From positions 1-10,560 of the forward strand of contig CAIZHL010000172.1 in the NCBI GenBank assembly GCA_903932755.1: 10,560 bases of DNA. Reading direction: 5' to 3'. Made by a program: the position numbers and the translations under genes. Within the stretch, counting starts at the first letter, position 1. Each line of letters starts with the position of its first letter. Origin of the DNA: an uncultured beta proteobacterium (lineage in GTDB: Bacteria > Pseudomonadota > Gammaproteobacteria > Burkholderiales > Rhodocyclaceae). Under the pieces are notes generated by a model that made no database searches, was not told where the DNA came from, and was given only the letters and a program-made list of their open reading frames with translations. Below are positions 1 through 7,011 of the stretch, one piece after another.

Positions 1-371
1 TCCCGCGCCGTAACGAATGGGTTTTCAGCAGCCCCACTGCCGCCGATGGCAGGCTTACCGAACCGCGTATTCCCCACAATCGCGCGTTATCAGTTGCCGG
101 ACTATCGCATGTCACCCTGCACGGCCTACGCCGCACCTTCGCCAGCCTTGCCGAATGGGTCGAAATGCCGCGCGGCATCGTCGCGCAAATCATGGGCCAC
201 GCCCCGAATGCGACCGCCGAGAAACACTACATCAATCGTCCGCTCGAACTGCTCGCCGTCTGGCATAGCAAGTACGAAGCATGGATTCTGGAACAAGCCG
301 GGATCGAGTTCGAGCACACCCAGCCCGGATTGAAGGTAGTTGCCGCTCATAGCAAAAAGGCTATACTATGA
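1..371 (+). CDS. Tyrosine recombinase (phage-type integrase), C-terminal part
   Basis: The reading frame is open from the window edge (codons start at base 3) to a TGA at 369-371, so the N-terminus lies outside. The visible 122 residues carry the end of the catalytic domain: HGLRRTFAS holds the H-x-x-R box, GHAPNATAEKHY holds the GH box, and its final Tyr is the likely nucleophile. Enzymes of this family cut and rejoin DNA at attachment sites to integrate or excise an element. The missing first Arg and catalytic Lys should lie upstream. The last four bases (ATGA) contain the start of the toxin gene, so the two are translationally coupled. A well-formed sigma70-like promoter for that toxin lies inside the integrase 3' end. 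No attachment site is visible in the window. Identity is secure; activity cannot be judged from a fragment. Confidence 0.9.
   Translation, partial: PRRNEWVFSSPTAADGRLTEPRIPHNRALSVAGLSHVTLHGLRRTFASLAEWVEMPRGIVAQIMGHAPNATAEKHYINRPLELLAVWHSKYEAWILEQAGIEFEHTQPGLKVVAAHSKKAIL
340..367 (+). promoter_or_regulatory. Sigma70-like promoter of the toxin-antitoxin pair, with operator-like inverted repeat
   Basis: TTGCCG (340-345) and TATACT (362-367) are separated by 16 bp. An inverted repeat, ATAGC (349-353) and GCTAT (360-364), overlaps the -10 box and could be an autoregulation site for the antitoxin. The -10 box directly touches the toxin ATG at 368. Transcription from it would normally begin inside the gene, so this promoter may serve a leaderless transcript or mainly the antitoxin. 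Confidence 0.45.
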
Positions 372-691
372 ACACATGGACAGTCAGGACGCACCCGCTG
401 GCAGAGATCGAACTGAAAGCCTTGCCTGCAGACATGCGTGCTCGCTTCCTGCATATTGCCGAGTTGCTCGAAACCTTCGGCCCGCACAAGGTGGGCATGC
501 CCCATATCCGGCCACTGGAAGGCAAGCTGTGGGAAATGCGCATGCAGGGCAGGGATGGCATCGCCCGCGCCGTGTATGCCGCCATCCATGGCCGCACACT
601 TCTGGTGCTGCATGTATTTCCCAAAAAGACGCAGACCACCCCGCGCGCCGCTATTGAAACTGCCCGCAAAAGATTGGAGGCCGTGAAATGA
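368..691 (+). CDS. RelE/HigB-type toxin (phage-derived Gp49-like family)
   Basis: This 107-aa protein has the length and pattern of the Gp49-like/HigB branch of RelE toxins, which cleave mRNA at the ribosome. The N-terminal MNTWTV strand is followed by a helical stretch with LPADMRARFLHIAELL. Then come a G-x-MPHIRPLEGKLWEMR segment (about residues 40-57), a GIARAVYA strand and the LLVLHVFPKK strand (about 78-88), typical of this fold. The start ATG overlaps the integrase stop (ATGA, 368-371) and the stop overlaps the antitoxin start (ATGA, 688-691). Toxin-before-antitoxin is the HigBA order. The family match is clear from motifs; target and activity are inferred. Confidence 0.88.
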   Translation: MNTWTVRTHPLAEIELKALPADMRARFLHIAELLETFGPHKVGMPHIRPLEGKLWEMRMQGRDGIARAVYAAIHGRTLLVLHVFPKKTQTTPRAAIETARKRLEAVK

Positions 692-972
692 AGACACTGA
701 AAACTCTCAAACGCGAACTGCTCGACGACGCCAAGACCCGCGCCGCCTATGACGACTTGTCCGACGAATACTCCATCGCCCGCGAACTGATTGCCGCCCG
801 CGCGCGCGCAGGCCTGTCGCAAAGCGAAGTCGCGCAGCGCATGGGCACAACGCAGAGCGTGGTGGCTCGGTTGGAAAGCGGCAAGCGCCCGCCCTCCATG
901 CGCACCGTGGAACGCTTCGCGCAAGCCGTGGGCGGGCATGCCGTCCTGCGAATCGAGCCGCAAGCCGCCTGA
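688..972 (+). CDS. XRE-family antitoxin (HigA-like)
   Basis: This 94-aa protein has a classical lambda-repressor-type helix-turn-helix at about residues 44-64 (LSQSEVAQRMGTTQSVVARLES), followed by GKRPPSMRTVERFAQAVG, the usual continuation in antitoxins paired with Gp49-like toxins. The N-terminal 35 residues, rich in charged residues (KRELLDDAKTRAAYDDL), probably form the toxin-facing helix. It should neutralise the upstream toxin and repress the shared promoter at 340-367. Its start codon lies in the toxin stop region (ATGA overlap). No ORF closely follows it, so the coupled unit int-toxin-antitoxin ends here. Confidence 0.88.
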   Translation: MKTLKTLKRELLDDAKTRAAYDDLSDEYSIARELIAARARAGLSQSEVAQRMGTTQSVVARLESGKRPPSMRTVERFAQAVGGHAVLRIEPQAA

Positions 973-1065
973 CCAAGCAAGCATCGGACAGCCGCGACAG
1001 CGGGAACAGCGGGCACCCTTCCTGTCTTGGGTTCCCCAGACGATGACCGCACGATGAAGGGGCAC

Positions 1066-2007
1066 ATGCCTTACCAAACAATAACGCCGATGCTTGAAAA
1101 GTGGTTCAGCAAATCCCTGACCAAGCTACCACGCGAACTACGTGCCGTCGCGACGTTCCATATCCCGAGGTGGGCCGACCTTTCCGCTGGCGAGCGGCGA
1201 AACAGAGCCGAGGAAATCGACCGACAACAGGCGACAAAATTCCGAATCAAGTGTGAACAGGTAAACCGTGCACACAGTAGGGCGAGGAATGAACCGCAGC
1301 AGCAGCGCGACCAAATAATCAACTGGTATAACGAAACGCTGGACGCGGACCTATTCTGGAAAATGCCGGACGTTGATCCGAAAGTAGCTGCCACGATCTT
1401 ATGCGGCCAGAACCCGCTCGACCCGAAGGTAAGTCCAGACACCACAACAACTGGTGACGGAGAATCAACGCCCGAGGATTACCGGCGACTCTTGGCCTTT
1501 TTTCAGTCGGTGGCGGCGACGGACAAACAAGCTCGCACGCTTGTGCAGTGGCGGGACATCGCTCGTGAGAATGCGCTGAAATGTCACTCGTGGATTGACG
1601 AGTATGCACTGACGATGCCTAGCGAGGACGGTGGCGAGGCGGCCCCTGCTCCAACAGTCGGCAATGGCGAAACGATAGTCGGCGAACAGAAGGCGGTGCG
1701 CGAAGATGGTGAACCATATATGCAAAAGGGAAAGAACAGTCGTGAGGCGGTTAAGAAGTGGGTAGCGTGGCAGGCAAAGTTCATGGTGAAAGATGGAGAT
1801 ACCGTCGACAAGCTTGCCGAGCAAATAAAGGAGCTGGCAGAGAGGAATGGCTATGAATCAGAGCGAGGAAAACTTACAGCTGCCAGCATCACTAGGATGA
1901 CTCCATCAGGGCTGACTGGCGGCAGGGGCAAGAAGGCCGAAAGATCAAGAAATCACCCTGCCTTGGAGTTTGGAAAAAGTACAACTAAGGGTGCGAAGAA
2001 AAAATGA
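1066..2007 (+). CDS. Hypothetical protein of integrative elements, 313 aa
   Basis: I do not recognise a named family. The chosen ATG at 1066 has AAGGGG three bases upstream; in-frame alternatives are ATG 1054 and TTG 1027. The protein has no signal peptide or membrane segment. The N-terminal 90 residues are basic and helical, rich in Arg and Gln. A tryptophan-containing block (INWYNETLDADLFWKMP, then DPKVAATILCGQNPLDP, about 86-120) looks like a conserved core. A charged linker (about 185-222) follows. The C-terminal 90 residues (EAVKKWVAWQAKFM, then GKLTAASITRMTPSGLTGG) end in a Lys-rich tail, suggesting DNA or RNA binding. Its place between the integrase/toxin unit and the AlpA operon suggests an element-maintenance or regulatory role, but that is context only. 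Confidence 0.75.
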   Translation: MPYQTITPMLEKWFSKSLTKLPRELRAVATFHIPRWADLSAGERRNRAEEIDRQQATKFRIKCEQVNRAHSRARNEPQQQRDQIINWYNETLDADLFWKMPDVDPKVAATILCGQNPLDPKVSPDTTTTGDGESTPEDYRRLLAFFQSVAATDKQARTLVQWRDIARENALKCHSWIDEYALTMPSEDGGEAAPAPTVGNGETIVGEQKAVREDGEPYMQKGKNSREAVKKWVAWQAKFMVKDGDTVDKLAEQIKELAERNGYESERGKLTAASITRMTPSGLTGGRGKKAERSRNHPALEFGKSTTKGAKKK

Positions 2008-2038
2008 ATCGGCGTGCCGATTGAATGCTACGCCGATT
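2007..2038. repeat. Overlapping inverted repeats at the 3' end of the 313-aa gene
   Basis: AATCGGC (2007-2013) pairs with GCCGATT (2016-2022) across two bases. The same left arm extended to AATCGGCG (2007-2014) can pair instead with CGCCGATT (2031-2038), giving two mutually exclusive hairpins. There is no T-tract, so this is not a standard terminator. The GCCGATT word recurs at 2134-2140. Confidence 0.55.
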
Positions 2039-2053
2039 GCTTGTGCTGAATCA

Positions 2054-2140
2054 TTGATCAACAGAAAACCCTGACAGGGAGCAGGTTTCAACATTTTTTG
2101 AAAGTTCTGGAATTGGTCTTGATAGGCGCATAGGCCGATT
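2054..2140. other. Palindrome-rich spacer upstream of the AlpA operon
   Basis: No gene is seen between 2008 and 2207. The stretch holds TTGATCAA (2054-2061), CCCTG-a-CAGGG (2069-2079), TTTCAA/TTGAAA around a 6-base T-rich loop (2086-2103) and a further GCCGATT (2134-2140). It lies directly upstream of a regulator and a primase-helicase, so it may hold operators or a replication origin. No T-rich unwinding region typical of iteron origins is obvious beyond the T6 run. Confidence 0.4.
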
Positions 2141-2163
2141 CGAGTTTCACGGTATCGGTTCCG

Positions 2164-2185
2164 ACATGAGCATTCCCGCTCATGT
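2164..2185. promoter_or_regulatory. Perfect inverted repeat before the AlpA-like gene, candidate operator or leader hairpin
   Basis: ACATGAGC (2164-2171) and GCTCATGT (2178-2185) form an exact 8-bp inverted repeat with a 6-base centre. It ends 11 bases before the Shine-Dalgarno AGGAG (2197-2201) that serves ATG 2208. The position suits a repressor site or an RNA hairpin controlling the operon. The upstream ATG at 2166 lies inside this repeat and lacks a ribosome binding site, which argues against using it as the start. Confidence 0.5.
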
Positions 2186-2207
2186 GCCAACGGAACAGGA
2201 GATACGA

Positions 2208-2417
2208 ATGGAACTCATCGCCAACCTGATCAACCGCGCCGGCTTCCCCGAAATTCTGCCAACGCACGAGGCCGCGCCGCTCATCAACCGTAGCCCTCAA
2301 ACTCTACGCAAATGGGCTTGCCTTGAAAACGGTCCTATCAGACCAATCCGCATTCATGGCCGCCTAGCCTGGCGGGTAGCGGACATTCAAAAACTATTGG
2401 CTGGGGGCGCGACATGA
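2208..2417 (+). CDS. AlpA-like helix-turn-helix regulator / excisionase-type protein
   Basis: This is a 69-aa protein. The ATG at 2208 is preferred because AGGAG sits six bases upstream; an ATG at 2166 would add 14 residues without a ribosome binding site. Residues 17-64 form a MerR/excisionase-type winged helix: LPTHEAAPLINRSPQTLRKW is the recognition helix pair, and RIHGRLAWRVADIQKLL is the wing and closing helix. Such proteins in satellite phages and islands control the integrase or the replication operon. The stop overlaps the next gene start (ATGA, 2414-2417), so it is the first gene of a coupled operon with the NDT-like protein and the primase. Confidence 0.8.
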   Translation: MELIANLINRAGFPEILPTHEAAPLINRSPQTLRKWACLENGPIRPIRIHGRLAWRVADIQKLLAGGAT

Positions 2418-2938
2418 GAGCCCCCCGCGTATACCTCGCCGGCAAGATCGCCAAGAATGACTGGCGTCACATCCTAGTCCCGAATCTTCGAGCCCACATC
2501 TGGGCTGATGGGCCAATCCATACCAAGGCATTTAGCTATGTGGGGCCGTTCTTCGTCTCGTGCGATCACGGCTGCAACCATTCCCCAGGCAGTCACGGCG
2601 CCTCTGCCCCAGTCGAGTGCGGGCAGCGGCAATTCACCCGCGAAGAAATTATCGCCAACAACAACGCGGCACTTGAAAGCGCCGATCTTGTTTTCGGCTA
2701 CATCACGGACACCGACTGTTACGGCACCTTAATTGAAATCGGCTGTGCATTGAGCAGGGGGATTCGCGTCGTTCTCGCCTTCGCGCCAAACATCCCGCAA
2801 GACGACTTCTGGTACGCATCAATGCAAACCGCTGCCGTGCATACGGAAGTCCGTCTGTGCTGTCTGCCATCCCTGCTCGCCGACGAACTTGCCGCCTGGG
2901 CATTGAGTGTCACGCCAATTCGGAAGGACCAGCGGTGA
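2414..2938 (+). CDS. Nucleoside 2-deoxyribosyltransferase-like protein
   Basis: This 174-aa protein has the two family signatures. RVYLAGKI with NDWR sits at the N-terminus (residues 5-18). ADLVFGYI, followed by DCYGTLIEIGCA, sits at about 90-112, where E108 matches the catalytic Glu of the GT-x-x-EIG motif. The known reaction of the family is transfer of deoxyribose between bases, or hydrolysis of nucleosides or nucleotides. An insertion at about 45-70 (SCDHGCNHSPGSHG, then C69) is rich in Cys and His and may bind metal. There is no membrane segment. Its start overlaps the AlpA-like stop and its stop overlaps the primase GTG start (GTGA), so it is made with them. It could supply or clean nucleotides for element replication, or act against host defence; both are inference. 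Confidence 0.75.
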   Translation: MRAPRVYLAGKIAKNDWRHILVPNLRAHIWADGPIHTKAFSYVGPFFVSCDHGCNHSPGSHGASAPVECGQRQFTREEIIANNNAALESADLVFGYITDTDCYGTLIEIGCALSRGIRVVLAFAPNIPQDDFWYASMQTAAVHTEVRLCCLPSLLADELAAWALSVTPIRKDQR

Positions 2939-5274
2939 CCACTACCAAACTCCAGCACGCACAGCACTATGCCAGCCTTGGCATCCCTGTGCTTCCTCTT
3001 CACTACATCAAGGCAGATGGCGTTTGCTCCTGCGGCGGGACTGAGAAAAATCCCAAGTGCAAACCCGGAAAGCACCCCTACGGCACACTCGTCCATCATG
3101 GTGTGGGCGACGCCAGCACTGCCCCTGACAAGCTGCGCGAGTGGTTCGATGGCAAGCCCTACAACCTCGGCATCGCCACGGGCGCAGGTAGTGGATTTTT
3201 CGCCCTCGACCGTGACGACAAGGATGGCGGCGACGTCACCTTGGCAGAGTGGGAAGCCGAGCACGGCAGCCTTCCCGGTACCCTGACCCAGCGTACCGGC
3301 AATGGCGTCCACTATCTGTTCAAGATGCCCGACGGGATAGAAATTCGCAATTCCCAAAAAAAGCTGGCGAAGGGAATCGATATTCGCGGCACCGGCGGCT
3401 ACATCTGCGCAGCTCCCACGATTCATTTCAGTGGCAGGCAATATGAGTGGATAGGGTGCGAACTGATGGACGCCAGCCGGATCGCCGCGCCCCCGTCATG
3501 GTTGATCACCAAGATTCAGTCGGCAGCACCAAAGAAGGCAAACGTAATGCCGGCCAGTCCATTCCCGCCCAACATCCCGCCGTTGCCGCCCGGTCCGTTT
3601 TGTCTACCTGTCGCTGTCAATGACGGCGAAGGCCGCGAAACCACGATTCTGAGCTACGCAGGTCAGCTGCGAGGTAAGGGGCTGGATCAAGCAACAATTG
3701 AGCGCACGCTGCTCGACTACAACACGCTGCATGTCTCCCCGCCTCTCGCCGACGACGTAGTACTGGACCGGGCACGACGTTACCAAGCCAACCTGCCGCC
3801 CGAAGGTGCTGCAGCTGCCAACGATACCGACTGGCCCGACCCGCAGAAGCTGGATGAAAGCCTGCCCCCAGTTCCCCCCTTCCCTATCAAGCTCCTGCCC
3901 AAGCAGATCGCGGCCTATGTTCAGGATGTCGCAGAGCGCATGAGCTGCCCGGTGGATTTTCCGGCGATTGCGGCCATGGTGGCATTGGCTTCAGCTCTCG
4001 GTTCGCGTGTCTGTTGCAAGCCCTACGCAAATGGCACGTGGGTAGTCCCAGCTGGCGCGTGGGGGATGGTTGTCAGCCCGCCGAGCGCGGTCAAGTCACC
4101 GCCGTTGTCAGAGATGCTGCGCCCGCTCTACGAGATGGACAAGAAGGCCGCCGAGCAGTATCGCGCAGACCTTGAGCAATACAAGCTTCTGAAAGGCACG
4201 TACGACAACGCCCTCAAAGCGGCGATTAAACACGGCAGTGCGACGATTGGCTTGCCACTCCCCGTTGAGCCCACGATGACGCGCTATGTCGTCAACGACT
4301 CCACCTATGAAATGCTGGTGAAAATTGCGGCAGCAAATCCGCATGGTTTCCTGATCTGGCGTGACGAGCTGATGGGCTGGTTCCATTCACTGAACAAGGA
4401 GAACCAGAAGGAAGCACGCGGCTTATACCTGACTGGCTGGAGTGGCACGGAGGGTTATGCGACTGACCGCATTAGCCGCGATCATGTTCGTGCTGATCGT
4501 GTAGGTCTATCGTTGCTGGGCACCATTCAACCCAATGTGTTGCGTCAGATCGTCTACGACACCGTGTCGGGTGGCGGGGGTGATGACGGCCTTGTGGCGC
4601 GATTCCAATTCGCGGTGTATCCCGACCCCCTGAAAACCTTCGTCAAGGTTGATCGCAACCCTGATTGGGCATCAATGCAGCACTACGAAGCCCTCATCCG
4701 AAAATTTGTCACCCTTGATCCTGCCTCCGTGGGCGCAACCGTTGGCCTGGACGGTCTTGCTTTTCTGCCGTTCGATGACACTGCACAGCAAATTTTTGAT
4801 GATTGGCGGCAGGCACTTGAAGACCGCATCCGCAACCCCGATTCCGAGGAACATCCGGCCATGCTGGCGCACCTGGGCAAATACCGCTCTCTTTTCCCGA
4901 AGTTGGCCCTTGTCCTTCACCTCGCTGCGGGACATTCCGGCCCGATTGGCAAAAACGCGGCGCAACGCGCCGTTGCCTGGACTCACTACCTTGAGGCCCA
5001 TGCGCGGCGGATTTACCACACCGCTACCAATCGAGCCATGCAAAGCGCCGTCGCACTGGCCAACAAGATCACGGCCGGAAGATTGGCGCCCGGATTCACC
5101 CGGTCCGATGTCCTGGTCAAGGAGTGGGCAGGACTGCGCACGGCAGAGGAAGTAGGCACGGCGCTGACCGTGCTGCGAGACATGAACTGGTTGACCGTGA
5201 TCGAGGACAAGCAAACCGGCGGCAGACCCGCTGAGCGGTACTACATCAATCCGAAGGTCAAACGTGCGGCTTAG
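2935..5274 (+). CDS. Bifunctional primase-polymerase fused to a DUF3987 helicase-like domain
   Basis: The start is GTG at 2935, overlapping the previous stop (GTGA) with GGAAGGA upstream, giving 779 aa; an earlier in-frame start would overlap the previous gene by about 80 bases. The N-terminal archaeo-eukaryotic-type Prim-Pol domain spans about residues 5-190: a CSC...C...H zinc-like knuckle (C31, C33, C42, H47), the metal-binding LDRDD (D92, D94), GNGVHYLFK (H126) and GIDIRGTGGYICAAPT. A proline-rich linker (about 200-320) follows. The DUF3987 part starts near 325: a P-loop-like SPPSAVKSPP (K387, S388), a Walker-B-like FLIWRDELMGW (D477, E478) and a sensor-like LLGTIQPN (527-534). Known relatives replicate plasmids, phage satellites and integrative elements. 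The C-terminal 80 residues look winged-helix-like. Confidence 0.88.
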   Translation: MTTTKLQHAQHYASLGIPVLPLHYIKADGVCSCGGTEKNPKCKPGKHPYGTLVHHGVGDASTAPDKLREWFDGKPYNLGIATGAGSGFFALDRDDKDGGDVTLAEWEAEHGSLPGTLTQRTGNGVHYLFKMPDGIEIRNSQKKLAKGIDIRGTGGYICAAPTIHFSGRQYEWIGCELMDASRIAAPPSWLITKIQSAAPKKANVMPASPFPPNIPPLPPGPFCLPVAVNDGEGRETTILSYAGQLRGKGLDQATIERTLLDYNTLHVSPPLADDVVLDRARRYQANLPPEGAAAANDTDWPDPQKLDESLPPVPPFPIKLLPKQIAAYVQDVAERMSCPVDFPAIAAMVALASALGSRVCCKPYANGTWVVPAGAWGMVVSPPSAVKSPPLSEMLRPLYEMDKKAAEQYRADLEQYKLLKGTYDNALKAAIKHGSATIGLPLPVEPTMTRYVVNDSTYEMLVKIAAANPHGFLIWRDELMGWFHSLNKENQKEARGLYLTGWSGTEGYATDRISRDHVRADRVGLSLLGTIQPNVLRQIVYDTVSGGGGDDGLVARFQFAVYPDPLKTFVKVDRNPDWASMQHYEALIRKFVTLDPASVGATVGLDGLAFLPFDDTAQQIFDDWRQALEDRIRNPDSEEHPAMLAHLGKYRSLFPKLALVLHLAAGHSGPIGKNAAQRAVAWTHYLEAHARRIYHTATNRAMQSAVALANKITAGRLAPGFTRSDVLVKEWAGLRTAEEVGTALTVLRDMNWLTVIEDKQTGGRPAERYYINPKVKRAA

Positions 5275-5534
5275 TTCATTCCCCTTTCTTCGGGTCCGCG
5301 CATGATGACGCTGAAGACTTTATTCCCTTCTTTAGGGGTGGGTAGTAGTGCATTTTTCAGAAACTGTATCTGTATTTCGTTGCGAATGCACCAGACGCCC
5401 CCTCCAATAAGGGGGAAGAACCCGCCCGCCCAATAGACCACCACCGACCCGCCCCCCCAGGTAGCGTCCGTCAACCCTCTGCAGCCCGATATACGCACGC
5501 ACCCGCATCCACAATCGAACAAGGAAACCAATAC
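5275..5534 (+). other. Intergenic region without a gene
   Basis: These 260 bases between the primase stop and the next ATG contain no credible gene. Minus-strand frames here lack family-like sequence. The second half is strikingly C-rich on the plus strand (about 5397-5460, with a run of seven C at 5452-5458). No clear terminator hairpin was found. A ribosome binding site (AAGGAA, 5521-5526) precedes the ATG at 5535. Confidence 0.4.
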
Positions 5535-5855
5535 ATGAGTAGCGCCTATCTGCGTAGTCTCGAAAAGCAGCTACCGCTCCCGGCGAGCAAACCCAAGGTG
5601 CCGCCGCTCGAAACGCGCTTCCTCGCATGGTTCAACAGCCTGCCTGAGTTCACCCGTGATCGGCCATTCTCGATGCGGGAGTTTGAAATTGCTCTCGGAA
5701 GTCAGGGGCGATTCATAAGCCCAATGCTCTTGCGGCTTGGTTGGCAGCGCCTACGGCGCTGGAGTTCGCAGGGGAGTTACCACCGCTACTGGCAGCCGCC
5801 AACCCGCATTTCCAATTCGCATTTCAACTGCCATCATCGCGCAAGCCGTGAATAA
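5535..5855 (+). CDS. Small hypothetical protein, possibly DNA-binding
   Basis: This 106-aa protein is not from a family I can name. AAGGAA lies nine bases before the ATG. Residues 45-87 (FSMREFEIALGSQGRFISPMLLRLGWQ and on to YWQPP) read like a helix-turn-helix with a closing aromatic strand, as in small accessory proteins of phage-like elements. The last 15 residues after the WQPP motif are low in hydrophobics and overlap the 3' end of the convergent J-domain gene by 32 bases. The natural C-terminus may therefore have been replaced when flanking DNA joined here. It is probably the last gene of the left element. Confidence 0.55.
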   Translation: MSSAYLRSLEKQLPLPASKPKVPPLETRFLAWFNSLPEFTRDRPFSMREFEIALGSQGRFISPMLLRLGWQRLRRWSSQGSYHRYWQPPTRISNSHFNCHHRASRE

Positions 5856-6651
5856 AGCCTTCCACAACCGGCAAGACTATGCTGCCTACAATCATCATGA
5901 TTACTGAGATAACCCAACCCAGCACCGATATCGCCGCAAACGAATAGGCCAAGCTTCCTTGTGCAGGAGGCGGAGTTCCACCGAGAGGAAGAATAACAAA
6001 TGCCCACAACAGGCCTGGCGTCGTTGCTAACAACATCATTACTCCGTACTTCTTCAGCCACTTTGCTCGGCGCGTCCATTCTGGATCGGGAGGCACGTCC
6101 ACCTCACTCGGGCTGAGACGCGCAACAGTTCCCTGCTGCTCATCAATCCACTTGTCGTGCTCCTTCCGGCGAACCGGGTCGGACAGCACAGCATACGCTT
6201 CGTTCAGGAACTTCATTATCCGCTCCGCATGCGCTGGATCACCATCAAATCTGTCAGGGTGGTATTTCTGAGCCAAGCCCTTGTAGGCTGAGCGTATTAC
6301 CGTGTCGCTCGCGGTGCGGGCAACTTGCAGATTGTCGTAGTGCGTTTGAATCGATTCCGTCGGTGACGTCGGCGGCTCAACTGGGCGCGAAGCGCCTTGG
6401 TAAGACTTTGAGGTGGCTTGCGCCTTCCCTTTTTGGAACAGTGACTTTAGGAACCCCCACGCAAGACCAATAATCAGCAACCACACGACCAAACCAATCG
6501 CGCCGCCGGGGTCTAAGTTGGTGTTTGCCTGTGCCGCACAAGGAAAAATGGCGAGAACGAGTACGCATCGCAAAGGTATCCAAGTCCACTCGACGCGTTG
6601 ATCCTCAATGCGATTGATGCCAGCTATTTCGGTATCGAAGAATAGGCGCAT
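5824..6651 (-). CDS. Membrane-anchored J-domain (DnaJ-like) protein
   Basis: A J domain is clear: HYDNLQVARTASDTVIRSAY, then the invariant HPD in KYHPDRF and LNEAYAVLSDPVRR (about residues 104-163 of the 275-aa version). J domains stimulate the ATPase of Hsp70/DnaK. A hydrophobic segment ending in Ala-Gln-Ala (CVLVLAIFPCAAQA, about 30-42) resembles a signal peptide. A membrane helix (about 50-70) and two C-terminal helices (about 203-224 and 235-261) follow. There is no Gly/Phe region or zinc centre, so it is not DnaJ itself. The start is uncertain. ATG 6651 is listed. A TTG at 6573 would put the signal peptide at the N-terminus. The longest frame, to 6792, would overlap the divergent XRE gene. 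The 3' end overlaps the facing 106-aa gene. Confidence 0.75.
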   Translation of the reverse strand: MRLFFDTEIAGINRIEDQRVEWTWIPLRCVLVLAIFPCAAQANTNLDPGGAIGLVVWLLIIGLAWGFLKSLFQKGKAQATSKSYQGASRPVEPPTSPTESIQTHYDNLQVARTASDTVIRSAYKGLAQKYHPDRFDGDPAHAERIMKFLNEAYAVLSDPVRRKEHDKWIDEQQGTVARLSPSEVDVPPDPEWTRRAKWLKKYGVMMLLATTPGLLWAFVILPLGGTPPPAQGSLAYSFAAISVLGWVISVIMMIVGSIVLPVVEGFIHGLRDDGS

Positions 6652-6731
6652 GAAAAATACGTGCTGTTGGCGAGCCCGGCTGGGTATCCTATCCCGTGGT
6701 GTCATGTACCGCAAGAATTCAGCATTCGGGA

Positions 6732-6977
6732 ATGGCAAAGCCCTCCCCAAAACATGCTGGCGATCCTGTACTGATTTCGCTTGGACAAGCAATTCAAGAT
6801 GCCCGTAGCGAGAAAGGGCTGTCTCAAGAAGGATTGGCGAACGAGTCGGGAGTAGACCGTAGCTATTTGGGCGGCATAGAGCGCGGTGAACACAACATCA
6901 CTGTCATCAACTTGCTCCGAATCCTCCGGTCCCTGGGGATCAGCATGAGCGAACTTGCACGCCGAGCAAAAATCTAG
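6732..6977 (+). CDS. Small XRE-family transcriptional regulator
   Basis: This 81-aa protein is almost wholly one lambda-repressor-type helix-turn-helix domain: LGQAIQDARSEKGLSQEGLANESGVD then RSYLGGIERGEHNITVINLLRILRSLGI. This is the layout of stand-alone regulators such as restriction-modification controller proteins, though no restriction genes are in view. ATG 6732 is chosen because the homologous region begins soon after; GTG 6696 is an alternative that adds 12 residues. Neither has a strong ribosome binding site. It is transcribed away from the J-domain gene, with about 80 bases between the listed starts, so it may control that gene or itself. Confidence 0.8.
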   Translation: MAKPSPKHAGDPVLISLGQAIQDARSEKGLSQEGLANESGVDRSYLGGIERGEHNITVINLLRILRSLGISMSELARRAKI

Positions 6978-7011
6978 CGTTTCATGTGCTTAGAGGTGCC
7001 GGGCGTTCTGA

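Noticed and set aside
361..1077. Long minus-strand frame across the toxin and antitoxin genes
   Set aside because: It is a shadow of the two plus-strand genes, which have clear family motifs and coupled start-stop overlaps.
4649..5214. Long frames of 168 and 180 codons inside the primase gene
   Set aside because: They are alternative-frame shadows of a well-supported coding region and have no recognisable domains.
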